Below, in pieces: positions 10,396 through 19,737 of a DNA stretch of 64,000 nucleotides. Position 1 is the stretch's first letter, and each line of letters opens with the position of its first letter. Made by a program: the position numbers and the translations under genes. Source of the stretch: Heligmosomoides polygyrus polygyrus (taxonomy: Eukaryota > Nematoda > Chromadorea > Rhabditida > Heligmosomidae); assembly GCA_947396885.1 (NCBI GenBank), contig OX377201.1, positions 4,631,879 to 4,695,878 of the forward strand. Reading direction: 5' to 3'. The notes under the pieces were generated by a model that was not told where the DNA came from, did no database searches, and saw only the letters and a list, made by a program, of their open reading frames with translations.

Positions 10396-11449
10396 CTAGG
10401 GAGAAGGCATACCGAATGAAGAAAAATCAATGACTAGGTGTGCAGTTGGTCAACAGCATATTTGTTTCGCAAATTTTTATGTTTATTTATTTATTTATTT
10501 ATTTATTTATTCGTGCCGGTGCAGCCACAAGATAACAAAATGGGGAACAAAAGAGTAAAGAAAAACCGGCATTTCGAAAAAAACGTAAAGGCTGAAACAA
10601 AATAATAACAAAGCATAAGAAAGAGATTTAGTTCACGAGCAGAGTATGCAAGAAAGGGTGGGAGTTATAGCATTCTCATGGCCAACCTCTGCCGAGTCAA
10701 TGGAGGAAGGTGCAAGAAAAAATAACTACCCTCGTGATAAGGCCGACGGCAGAAAAAATCCACCAGTTTCGACGGAAATTCAGCTCATAAATTTAGCAGG
10801 CAGCTATGATACTACTACCATAGAGTCGCAATCAGCTTTAGCCATGGCGGGCGGGCCTTGTGTCTAAAAGGCCTCTTTAAACTGGTACGTACCCGAGGCC
10901 ACCCTGATGGGAGGTCATGAGCGGACACCTGCTCGTCACTATTCACTCCTTGTTAAGCACAGGACAAAAATGTTGCATGTTGTAATACTCGGCGTTCTAT
11001 TCCTCATAACAGGGATTGAAATAAAAACTTTGCATAAGTCGACCATGAGACCGCGGCAAGCAATGTCAGACAGAAGCGTTAGAATAGGGAAGGGAACAAA
11101 TGAAACTGCGCAGATCAGTTTAGAGGTTGTCCTAGTCATGGGGATGTGTGCGAAATCTGCAGTAGGAAGAGAAGACGTTGGACAGATCAACTGGTGTAAC
11201 AGCTCGATGCGAAAGCACCTGAAATACTTCGACTACCTCAACAAAGCTCACATCCAATAGATCCATTATTAGGCAACAACGATCTACGATCTTTCTAGAA
11301 CATTCCATGGGGGCATATAAGGCTGTTGATGTTGCTCAACCAATGTTCAGGAACGTTTGAACAGATACGTAATACTTGATATGATTAAATTTTTGACACC
11401 CTTACGTCATGAATAAAATATGTTACCTGAAATACGTTGCCAACTTCGA

Positions 11450-11815
11450 ATATACTAGTAGACGTAAATGCAAGTCGCCATTAGCCGTTCGCTCAAAAAT
11501 GTGCTAAAAATGAGATTACAGGTCCTCGTCGATGATGGGTCACAAAATGCAAAAACAACGTTATCGTCGGGAACCAAAGCCATGACCCCAGTCTTGTGAA
11601 GAGAACCCTCTACCACTGTGCCGCTGCCCGCTGCTGTCGGCGCCGCCAACCGCGCCTCTGATTGTGCAAACACGAACATTCACTGGCCATTATTCGCTTA
11701 GAAGATCCATTTAGCAAATTTGGTCTAAATATCTGTGATCAGTATCTCGAGCTCTTTCCTAGGTCTTAAGCCGAAGCTCTATGAGAATCTGACGGCATTC
11801 TCTGATAAGTAGCCT
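11450..11815 (-). repeat. Second tRNA-like SINE family, copy B
   Basis: Minus-strand counterpart of the unit at 8,724-9,105: box A-like GCGGCACAGTGGTAGAGG, a degraded box B (GGCTTTGGTTCCCGA), then GTTGTTTTTGCATTTTGTGACC. Copies A and B are aligned over their whole length, so they share one source. Confidence 0.75.
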
Positions 11816-12639
11816 TTCAAAGCTGTTGTCAGCTGCTATCGCTTAGCGGCAAAATGTAGCCACACACTGTTGGCTCGGCTTAACAATCTTGCGGGTCAAT
11901 ACGCAGCATAAATGATGCGCCGTAGCGCAAGTTAGCTTAACTCCTCCGCGAGAATGCGATTTTTCAATTTTTTTTCAAAGCCCCAAGTAGCTGGTTTGTA
12001 AGCTGTTTTTCGAGCGATGTTTTGCTGCTACTTTCCCCTTACCTAGCGTGCCTTAGACTGTTATTAGTAAATTAGTTTTTGGACAGAACTAAACTAGAAA
12101 TTCCATCATTCATAAATTGACCAATGTAAGGAGCAGAAAAACAAAGTACTGGTGTCAGTAAAAATTGTTTCGCAAAACGCTCATTGAAGTCAATCTGTAA
12201 GTAAGCAAATTCTTCAAAGTGTCCTGGATTTCGATGATCCCATCTAAACTGTACATATAAGGTTTTGCTTTTCAAAGTCCTAAAAATCAGAAATCCTGAA
12301 ACGCATTTACTTGCTTACAAAACATATGTATGTACGACCCGTAGTTGAGTTTTAAAAAAAGACACTGATATGTTGTGACAAAATAACAAAGACAAACTAA
12401 TTTTACACGAAAACCTACAATGAGGTAAGCTGGGTAAAACGGGTAAGACCTCGACCAGAAACATAAACACACGGTGAACAAAGTGATCACCATTCAGATC
12501 GGCACAGGCAGTTTTCCAGAGGGAGATAAACTCTCTGTTTGCAGGAAAAGAAAATCCCCTTCCCTTATCCATGTTTTCAAAAAATACAATAGAATAATCT
12601 CCAAGTTCTCTCTTTGTAAAACCTCGGCATTTTCTTAAT
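11816..12639. other. No gene recognised
   Basis: AT-rich sequence between SINE copy B and the Penelope-like element. Open frames here are short and show no family motifs or splice framing. Confidence 0.5.
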
Positions 12640-12850
12640 CTATCAATATTGCTGTGCGAAGCGAGGTAAGGTGGATCAGTTTTATTGAGCGGCCTATCTG
12701 TTCATCGCTTCAAAGGCCTAAAAGTGGTTAATGGCTTTAGATTTGTTACTTGCCCGACCAAGCGTCTTACCCCCCTCCCCCCATCCCTTCCGACATCACC
12801 TAGGTGCCGAAACGAAAAACCCAACAACCCTTTGCGTGGGAGAACCAACC
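12640..12850 (+). repeat. Left arm of inverted repeat of Penelope-like element
   Basis: TATTGCTGTGCGAAGCGAGG, AGGTGGATCAGTTTTATTGAG, then GGCCTAAAAGTGGTT and CACCTAGGTGCCGAAACG recur in the same order, inverted, at 18,990-19,205. Such partial inverted repeats fit the so-called pLTRs of Penelope-like elements, often made by insertion of partial copies. Confidence 0.8.
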
Positions 12851-14012
12851 GACAGAATATCCTGGTTTCTCAACAGATTTGTGAGCCAGCTGTTGACCAC
12901 GGTTCCCTCGTACCTGACTGACACTAGGCTATTCCTTGACTATCTACACAGCAGACATGTTGAACAAGAATGTGTAATAGAGTCCATTGATGTGCCTTCA
13001 CTATACACAAACGTCCAAAGGGAGGATGCCCACCAGGCGTTGTCAGAAATGCTTGAACGACATAACAGCAGTATCAATAACTTTTTACTTATCATGACTC
13101 TAATCAAGGAGTGCCTAGGTTGTAATATTTTCAAATGGTCAGGTAGATATTTTTCACAAATGCGAGGTTAAGCCATGGATCAACGGCTTGTTCCAGTTCT
13201 TGCCGTTTGCTTTATGAGCAAAATAGGGCGACCAGTTCTAGAACGTCTTTCCCTGATGTATTGCAGATACATTGATGATTGTTTTACTATAACATCCACA
13301 CAGTCCGATATGGATGAGGGTTTCAATCTACTAAATCATCAATCGCAACACATTAAGGCTACGAGGAAAACCCCTAATAATGGTTGGCTACCTTATTTGA
13401 ACACGCAAATTAAAATATTGGGTGGCATCGTCAGGGTGAACGGCAAAGAAAACTCTAAGAACATTTTGGTACATGCATCGTCCGCATATCCTACAGCTGT
13501 TAAATGCGCACTTGTAAGGAACATGTTCAAAACTGCACGGGATTTATGCACAGGCTTGGAAGAACGGCAAGAGTCGTTGAGGCTAGGTTCAGAGATCGCT
13601 TTAGATCGCTTACCAAGATGGCTATGTGGTACTACAACACCACCAAAGAGCCCGCACTGTGCAACGCAATATTCCCGCCAAGATCGTATACCCCTTTGTC
13701 TTCCTTTTATTTCTGATAATATTGCTTCCGCCACACAGCGGAGCATAGTTCGGGCTCAGCTAGAAGATGATGTTGTGCTTGTAAACCTCCCGAATGACAA
13801 CATCAAAAAGCAGCCAGTCCAAAATAGGCCCAACAATAGGGAGTGTATCTCAGAAAACTGTGTTGTATGTACCTACAATAATATGGGAGATTGCACCAAA
13901 GCTGGTGGAGTGTGCCAACTTAAATATGGGACTTGCAATCAATTATACATAAGGGAAAAGAGGAAGGGTACAGTTTGCATTAAAGAACATTTGCCTAGTA
14001 ATAGGCGTGGTA
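12780..14012 (+). pseudogene. Penelope-like element: reverse transcriptase and part of GIY-YIG domain
   Basis: The plus strand reads KPNNPLRGR, FLNRFVSQLLTTVPSYLTD, IESIDVPSLYTNVQ, and after an in-frame TAA (13,169-13,171) continues as the same frame: QRLVPVLAVCFMSKI, catalytic CRYIDDCFTI, and LPYLNTQIKI. This order and the YIDD box are those of Penelope-like reverse transcriptases. A Cys-rich linker (CVVCTYNNMGDC, GGVCQLKYGTC) and YIREKRKGTVCIKEHL match the start of the GIY-YIG endonuclease. The frame is cut at 14,013 by the CR1 tail; the rest lies at 18,190-18,400. One stop and the insertion make it dead. Confidence 0.87.
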
Positions 14013-14504
14013 TTTTATTTTATTTATTTTATTTATTTTGTTATCCTTATAGTCGGATGCTCTTCATGATACAGTCGTGAATACAACGAACATATATATC
14101 CAAAGATATGAGAATATATACATATATATATACATAGTATAACATGTAGTATAGTAGTGTGTAGAAGTATGTAGAAATGAAGAATATCGATATAGTAGTA
14201 TGTTGTATAGGATAGAACAATATGCAGAACGACGTATAAACGGTTGAAGCGGTTGAAGTGCTGTAAAATAATTCATTAGAAGTAAGTAAAAAGATGAAAG
14301 CTAAAAACACTCATTCCAGGAAAAAATATCTTTCACGTCATCTGTCTGTAAAGGATAATAAAATAGTGATTCACGGTGTCTTTTCGGGAGCAAAAAGTTG
14401 TAATACACTGAAAAGATGCAAACATTAATGAGTCTTTGTTTTCTTTAAATTACTGAAATAGATTTAGCGAAAAAGAAGTCCGGTAAAGGTAATCTAACTT
14501 TGAT

Positions 14505-17390
14505 TTACAGAACGTCTAAATCTCTTATTTGTAGAACAGAAATCAGGTTTATTTTTTTCAGCCTTGCTTTAAAAACAGAACTATTCGGCGATTCTATTAC
14601 GTAGGACGGCAACATCTGTATCCACCTTGCAGAACGAGAGAAAAAATTGTTGTACATTTTGGAGTTTGAATTAGTATTTAATCTAGTGTTATGTAAGGAT
14701 AGTAAGCTGGTCCGTCCTCTGCATGGTCTGAAGATCCAGTATTTACTTGGTCTCAGTTTCGTTTCTCCTTTGAGAATTTTGAAGGCAAAAACTAAATCTG
14801 TGAATATTCGTCGGTAAAATAGTGTGTTAAGCTTGAACAAACTTAACCTTCTTTTGTAATTTGGTATGACTTGGGGGTGTTCGGGATTGGGAAAGCATTT
14901 GTATACCAGTATCTTGGTAAAAGTTTGTTGGACCTTTTCTATTCTACGTTGAAGTTTTTTTGTAGTTGGACTCCAAATCTGTGATGCATATTCCAGAATA
15001 GGAACCACGTATGCCTTGTACAACTTAATCAGGATTTGAGAACTGCAGCATTCAGTATTTCTGCATATTGTAAACATGGCGGCATATGCCTTGCGCACAA
15101 TTAAATCTATGTAGGCTTCAAAATTTAGATCAGATTTTAGGGTAACACCAAGATCCCGAATTTCTTCTCTGTTGTTAAAAGCCATGTCGTTGAACTTGTA
15201 AATATTGAATTCTCTACTTCCAATATGAAATACACAAGTCTTCGATAAATTTACAGGAATGTCCCAGTCCGCTGCCCATTTCATCATTTTTATAATAGAC
15301 AAGGAGAGAGCTTGGTAAATTTCTGAGTGATTATGGTTATTATAAATGCCATAAATTTTGATATCATCTGCGTAAATTTGTACCTTGACAAGGGGATGGC
15401 TGTTTACATATCTAGGGATATCATGAGTATAAGCAAGGAAGAGAAGAGGGGATAGCACTCCTCCCTGAGGGACACCGCTAGGACATGGATATAGACGTGA
15501 AAAAGAATTGTTTACCTTAACGCACATGTGTCTATCGCTCAAATACGACTGGAACCACTTTAACAGAGAACCTCTAATCCCTAAGTCGTAGAGTTTTCGA
15601 AGTAGTTTTACATGGTTCACCTTATCAAAAGCTTTCGATAGATCGAAGTAAACTGCGTCAACTGAGTTTCCATTGCTAATAGCTAAGCTCCAGTCAAAAA
15701 GACAATCAGAGAGTTGCGTTACAGTGGAGGCGCCAGATGTGAAGCCATGTTGTTCTACAGGAATTGATGAGTTTTTAACAAACAATGTAACAACCCTGTC
15801 TCTTATAAGCTTCTCCATTACTTTCATGGGAGTGGGGGTTATACTTATGGGTCGAAAGGAGGATATCAATGTTGAATTGGTAGTTTTAGGAATAGCTGTA
15901 ACAATTGAAGTTTTCCAAATAGTTGGAATCTCGCTAAACATAAGGGAAACGTTGAAAACCATAGTTAAAGGTTTGTATAAGGAATGCGCACATTTCCTGT
16001 AAACTATTTGGGAGATGCCGTCCGATGTTAACGAAGTTGAGGGTTTCAAAGACTTTAAAACCTTCAGTACTTCATATGGATTTAATATTGCTTCACACAG
16101 GCAATTTGGCGAAAAACTATCTTGGCTACTACTCGAATTATCATTGATACAGGGGAACACACTGGAAACCGAACCAAGGGGAGGTGTAAACACAGCAGAG
16201 AAGAATGATGCAAGGGCTTCAGCTTTATCAGCAGCAGTCAGATACTGATTTCCATCTTCATCTTGAAGTACTGGTAGACTTGATTTCAGTTTCATTTTAT
16301 TCCTGATTAGTGCAAAAAGCGTCCTGCTGTTTGAATTCGCTGCGGCTTTCCTTACTCTGTATTCTAGAAATGTCTTCAAATGACGGTCAAGTTCAGAACA
16401 AATTCTCTTATAATGTTGACTAGATAGCGGATCTGCAGAAGCTGAAAGAAAGATCCGCTCTTTTTGAGCAATCAGGTTTCTTATGTGTTTTGGATAGTTA
16501 ACTTTCCTCAAGACACTGATCTCAACTGGTACAAAGTTATATAATCCGAAACGTATTAAATCACAAAATCTCTTATACAGGTCATCAGCAGAAGAATAGC
16601 CTTGAAAAGCACTCCACCAATCAATAGAATTGAGGTAGTTGGATAAGGAGAGATAATCTGCTTTGAGAAAATTAGGCAAAGGAATCTTGGCAGGTTCATG
16701 AGGACCAAGTTGGACATCAAATGATATGCAGTTATGATCAGATGCAGCAAATGGTGGGAGCACTTGAAGATTTTCAATAATTGGTGCGGAGCTGAGCACA
16801 ATGTCTAAAATGGAGTTATTTCGTGTAGGTTTAGTAACGTGTTGAGTTATTCCTAGACATGTGAAAAACTCTAAGAACTTAGCTGATGCTGGATTATTCG
16901 CGCTAGGTAGACACCAGTCGATGTCAAGATTGAAATCACCAAGCAATATTGTATGATTCCTTGAGATACACAATTCCATCAAACGATCAATTAAGTCGTC
17001 ATCATCTTCGGAACGTGAATTTGGGGGCCTGTAAACCAGAACGAATCTAACTGACTGCAAGCAACTTTCATCGTAAACTTCAGTGCAAAGAAAATTTGAC
17101 ATCGTGCAGGAGGACGAGACCATACTAGCCACGTTAATAATATCTTTTACCAAACAGCACACTCCGCCGCCTCTGCGATCTTTCCGATCAAATCGGAACA
17201 CCTTATAAGGCAAATTATCAACGATTTCAGAGTTAGAGATTTTTGAAGAAAGCCAAGTTTCTGTAATGAATACTAGATCAGGGTTGTGTGTGGTCAAAAA
17301 TAGATGTAAATGGTTTAGTTTGTTACCAAGGCTGCGTGAGTTAAACAGAAAGCATTTTAAGCCATGCTGTGTTCCGTGTCGTGTTATACG
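14505..17390 (-). CDS. CR1 ORF2: endonuclease and reverse transcriptase
   Basis: About 960 residues. The APE-type endonuclease comes first (FNSRSLGNKLNHLHLFL, catalytic Glu in ITETWL, LGDFNLDIDW, ASDHNCISF). The reverse transcriptase follows: FRPISITPTPMKVMEK, QHGFTSGAS, YFDLSKAFDKVNH (first catalytic Asp), SGVPQGGVLSPLLF, IYADDIKIYG (catalytic Asp pair), DLGVTLKSDLNF, then the thumb. No RNase H domain is seen, as usual for CR1. No ATG precedes the conserved endonuclease start; the frame is open up to the overlap with the end of ORF1. The next ATG would delete the catalytic Glu. Expression therefore probably needs a -1 frameshift or reinitiation (see 17,390). Confidence 0.92.
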   Translation of the reverse strand, partial: RITRHGTQHGLKCFLFNSRSLGNKLNHLHLFLTTHNPDLVFITETWLSSKISNSEIVDNLPYKVFRFDRKDRRGGGVCCLVKDIINVASMVSSSCTMSNFLCTEVYDESCLQSVRFVLVYRPPNSRSEDDDDLIDRLMELCISRNHTILLGDFNLDIDWCLPSANNPASAKFLEFFTCLGITQHVTKPTRNNSILDIVLSSAPIIENLQVLPPFAASDHNCISFDVQLGPHEPAKIPLPNFLKADYLSLSNYLNSIDWWSAFQGYSSADDLYKRFCDLIRFGLYNFVPVEISVLRKVNYPKHIRNLIAQKERIFLSASADPLSSQHYKRICSELDRHLKTFLEYRVRKAAANSNSRTLFALIRNKMKLKSSLPVLQDEDGNQYLTAADKAEALASFFSAVFTPPLGSVSSVFPCINDNSSSSQDSFSPNCLCEAILNPYEVLKVLKSLKPSTSLTSDGISQIVYRKCAHSLYKPLTMVFNVSLMFSEIPTIWKTSIVTAIPKTTNSTLISSFRPISITPTPMKVMEKLIRDRVVTLFVKNSSIPVEQHGFTSGASTVTQLSDCLFDWSLAISNGNSVDAVYFDLSKAFDKVNHVKLLRKLYDLGIRGSLLKWFQSYLSDRHMCVKVNNSFSRLYPCPSGVPQGGVLSPLLFLAYTHDIPRYVNSHPLVKVQIYADDIKIYGIYNNHNHSEIYQALSLSIIKMMKWAADWDIPVNLSKTCVFHIGSREFNIYKFNDMAFNNREEIRDLGVTLKSDLNFEAYIDLIVRKAYAAMFTICRNTECCSSQILIKLYKAYVVPILEYASQIWSPTTKKLQRRIEKVQQTFTKILVYKCFPNPEHPQVIPNYKRRLSLFKLNTLFYRRIFTDLVFAFKILKGETKLRPSKYWIFRPCRGRTSLLSLHNTRLNTNSNSKMYNNFFSRSARWIQMLPSYVIESPNSSVFKARLKKINLISVLQIRDLDVL

Positions 17391-18064
17391 TTTCCCGAAA
17401 AACGAGATTTGGGTAGGTCTTCAATTCGTTTAATCTCTCCACGGTAAACCACCCAGACTCGCTTCTTTAAATCTTTATTGCGCTTTCTACACTCCTGTCT
17501 TAAGTCGTATTCTTTTTTTCGTTCTTCCTGTGTTAGGCTCTTACGTACAAATATGTTTTTAAAACAGGAAGATCGTAACCGATATGCATTAGAGAGTGCA
17601 GTTCTCCAGTGCGATTTGGAGGGTAATACTATCTTGACTAGTCGTGACTGCGTATCGTTCGGCTTACCCATACGGTACACCTCAATAGGTCTGCATTCAA
17701 CACCAATGTGATCGAGTATCTCACTTACCTTAGATTCAAGTTCCAACTGTTTAGTGGAAGGAGGCTTATCTACTGCTGATTCAGGCAAACCTGATAAAAT
17801 GAGACTACGACTGCGTTTTTCTGCTTCAACTGCCTCTACTAGCTCAAGTTTCAATTTGGCTCTAAGGCCTTCAATAAGTTTAGCAACGACTGGGTCCTTG
17901 TTTCGATCAGTAATAGCATTCATTAAGTCGCTTACTGACATTTTAGCTACCTCGTCATCAGTAGGTGTCTTCGTTTTGTTAGAAACTGAGTCAGTTGTTT
18001 TATTAGAAACTGAGCCAGTGTTGCCAGTGTCCTTCGCACTTAGACGTCCACGAGCTTGAGACAT
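17384..18064 (-). CDS. CR1 ORF1: RNA-binding/chaperone protein
   Basis: 226 residues from ATG at 18,064 to TAA at 17,384-17,386. Ser/Thr/Lys-rich N-terminus, a helical Lys/Glu stretch near residues 60-85 (VAKLIEGLRAKLKLELVEA), then an RRM-like core (RSLILSGLPES, IEVYRMGK, RLVKIVLPSKSHW, IFVRKSLTQEERKKEYDL) typical of ORF1 proteins of LINEs, which bind the element RNA. A basic C-terminus follows. The start is the first ATG, with an upstream 5' UTR of about 110 bp. Confidence 0.87.
   Translation of the reverse strand: MSQARGRLSAKDTGNTGSVSNKTTDSVSNKTKTPTDDEVAKMSVSDLMNAITDRNKDPVVAKLIEGLRAKLKLELVEAVEAEKRSRSLILSGLPESAVDKPPSTKQLELESKVSEILDHIGVECRPIEVYRMGKPNDTQSRLVKIVLPSKSHWRTALSNAYRLRSSCFKNIFVRKSLTQEERKKEYDLRQECRKRNKDLKKRVWVVYRGEIKRIEDLPKSRFSGNV
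17390..17396 (-). promoter_or_regulatory. Candidate -1 frameshift heptamer GGGAAAC
   Basis: On the minus strand the last codons of ORF1 read TCG GGA AAC GTA TAA. The heptamer G GGA AAC has the X XXY YYZ form in the ORF1 frame. A -1 slip there enters the ORF2 frame, which is open through the endonuclease and has no ATG of its own before it. No strong pseudoknot was found by eye downstream. Confidence 0.5.
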
Positions 18065-18189
18065 ATCGTGTGATAGCGAGTGAAAAACAATCAGAGGAAA
18101 TGCTTAGCTGCGTCTTCCAAGGATTGCCGAAGCCAACCAACCGTCCGCAGGGAGTGCAGATGGATGAATGAATTTATCTACTCCGTTAG

Positions 18190-18400
18190 ACAAGCAAACG
18201 GTTGAGGGGCGTTGAGGAACCGACTTCGATGCTATGTGCATGGTTCTAACGTATGAGACATTTCGTCTAGGAAAGCGTTGGAAGCATTATGGATTTTCGC
18301 AAGGAATCCAGCACTGAATAGTCGAAATGAGCGTCCCTCGATTACTAGTGACTTCTTGCTATTCCTTTCGCATTGTGAGCTTAGAAAGACCGGTGGTGAC
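18190..18400 (+). pseudogene. Penelope-like element: rest of the GIY-YIG domain
   Basis: After the CR1, plus-strand text resumes with DFDAMCMVLTYET and, one frameshift later, EALWIFARNPALNSRNERP and SITSDFLLFLSHCEL, the C-terminal end of Penelope-like GIY-YIG proteins. This proves that CR1 jumped into a Penelope-like element whose two halves now lie 4.2 kb apart. Confidence 0.82.
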
Positions 18401-18470
18401 ATGTGTGTCCTTACGAATGGCTTGCTGTTATACTCAGCAAAATACGGAATGACACAGTATGTCTTTCCAG

Positions 18471-18914
18471 TAAAGTATCTCAGGTCGGAACGGCTCAATT
18501 GTTGTATATAAGCAGAGTCGTCCCTCTGTGGCAAAATGCAGGTATCTCGACCCCAATACAACTCTGCGCAGAGTTAGGGACGACGAAAGTTGGGCCATTG
18601 GCGGCCTTAGCCCCATGCCTGCACGTGGAGGGCGGGCTCAAGTTGGCTGGAAACAGCGATGACGAGTCAGCGGCGGTGGCGAAGAGGGTACAAGGACGGA
18701 ATTATCCCCATGATCGCTGTTTCCAGCCAACTTGAGCCCGTACAACACGTGCAAGCCGAGAACTAACGCCGCTAACGGCCCAAATTCCGCCGTCCCTAAC
18801 TATGCGCAGGGTTGCATTGGGATCGAGATATTCGCATTTTATTGTTTCTAAGAGAGAGGCGATTCTGCCCATATATAATACTTAGACCGTTCGTACCTAC
18901 CGTTGAGATAGTTT
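18471..18914. repeat. Large foldback (inverted repeat) of about 190-bp arms
   Basis: The arms 18,471-18,660 and 18,712-18,914 are inverted copies with about 50 bp between them. The innermost 28 bp (GGGCTCAAGTTGGCTGGAAA and on to AGCGATGA/TGATCGCT) are nearly perfect; outer parts diverge (GTATCTCGACCCCAATAC against ATATCTCGATCCCAATGC). It lies between the GIY-YIG end and the right inverted repeat of the Penelope-like element and may belong to it, or be a MITE nested in it. Confidence 0.8.
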
Positions 18915-18989
18915 CCTGGTTAGTCACCGCTCGGTTACCAACGACAGCCGTAGCGACTTCGCTTCGCGTTAAGGGTGGATCAGCGGGTG

Positions 18990-19205
18990 AGTTTTTTTCC
19001 CATGCAATAGGGTTTTTTCGTTTTGGCACCTAGGACGATATCGTAAATGGGGAACGAGGATGTGTTTGGTCGGGTAATTGACAAGTCTAAAGTCTTGAAC
19101 CACTTTTAGGTCTCTGAAGACGACGAACAGGTCGAAACGTTAAGCCGCTCAATAAAACTGATCCACCTAACCTCGTTTGGCACAGCAGTATTGATAGACT
19201 ATTGA
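18990..19205 (-). repeat. Right arm of inverted repeat of Penelope-like element
   Basis: Inverted counterpart of 12,640-12,850. On the minus strand it reads from TCAATACTGCTGTGCC through GGTGGATCAGTTTTATTGAG to CCTAGGTGCCAAAACG, so it also carries a small piece of the start of the Penelope-like ORF in reverse. It contains the hammerhead-like core at 19,114-19,137. Confidence 0.8.
19114..19137 (+). other. Hammerhead-ribozyme-like core
   Basis: CTGAAGA, a hairpin CGAC-GAACAG-GTCG, then AAAC resembles the CUGANGA...GAAA catalytic core known to lie in pLTRs of Penelope-like elements. In this copy the stem pairs run into the G of GAAA, so the core looks degenerate and probably inactive. The flanking stems were not established. 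Confidence 0.4.
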
Positions 19206-19737
19206 ATAACTTTTGTTCATAGCTAGTTTCAAAGTTACGAATACCTTTCATCCACGTTTGGTTACTGTTTTGTGACTTTTTTCAAGAAGGAGTTTCAGTA
19301 TCATTTCAGTTTTAGGTGGAGAGAGTTCCTTTTTCTCGCTTGTTTTACGCGTGAGTAAAATGACCACGCTGTAAATAACTGTGCGGAAATAATTAACAGT
19401 CTAGTAAAACTGTCTTCTTTTATGGACAAAAGTGGAGAGAAAGCCTGTTTTAAAAAAGTGTTTTTGAAGCTATTTCTGACCAGCTTCCGATAAGCCTACC
19501 ACACCAGATGAAATGGCTCTCTGCAGAAAACTAGACGCCGTTGTGCAAACCTTTTTTTGTGATAAACACCATACGCTACGCGCATATTTTAGCTCCAATG
19601 TGTTTACTGTTCGTCCAGTGGAAAGGGTGGATGTTAAGCCGTGAAAGGCTTACGCGAGAGCGACGAGTTCGCAGTCTTATCAGCCTGTAATCAGGTGCGC
19701 TGACAAACCTGAAGCTGTTTCGCGCTGTTGACGTTGT
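19206..19737. other. Upstream region of the transporter gene, no gene recognised
   Basis: Between the Penelope-like element and the ATG at 19,738. No TATA box or other promoter element stands out, and no coding motif was seen. Confidence 0.4.

Larger units (their letters stand above)
14013..18180 (-). mobile_element. CR1-type non-LTR retrotransposon with both ORFs intact
   Basis: ORF1 (18,064-17,384) and ORF2 (17,390-14,505) are undisturbed by stops or frameshifts. A tail of AAATA-type units lies at 14,013-14,041, exactly where the host Penelope-like frame breaks off. The upstream end, about 18,180, is estimated from where Penelope-like sequence resumes (near 18,190). The 3' untranslated part (14,042-14,504) holds TATATA runs. 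Because it interrupts another element and is intact, it is a young insertion and might be active. Confidence 0.88.

Noticed and set aside
15673..16248. Plus-strand open frames inside the CR1
   Set aside because: Antisense shadows of ORF2.
18711..18745. Resemblance of GTTTCCAGCCAACTTGAG, followed by GTA, to a spliced-leader end
   Set aside because: Only partial match to the nematode SL1 pattern, no Sm site or SL RNA context, and it is the inner part of a foldback.
12640..19205. LTR retrotransposon
   Set aside because: The end repeats are inverted, not direct, there is no gag, protease, integrase or RNase H, and the YIDD plus GIY-YIG layout is that of Penelope-like elements.
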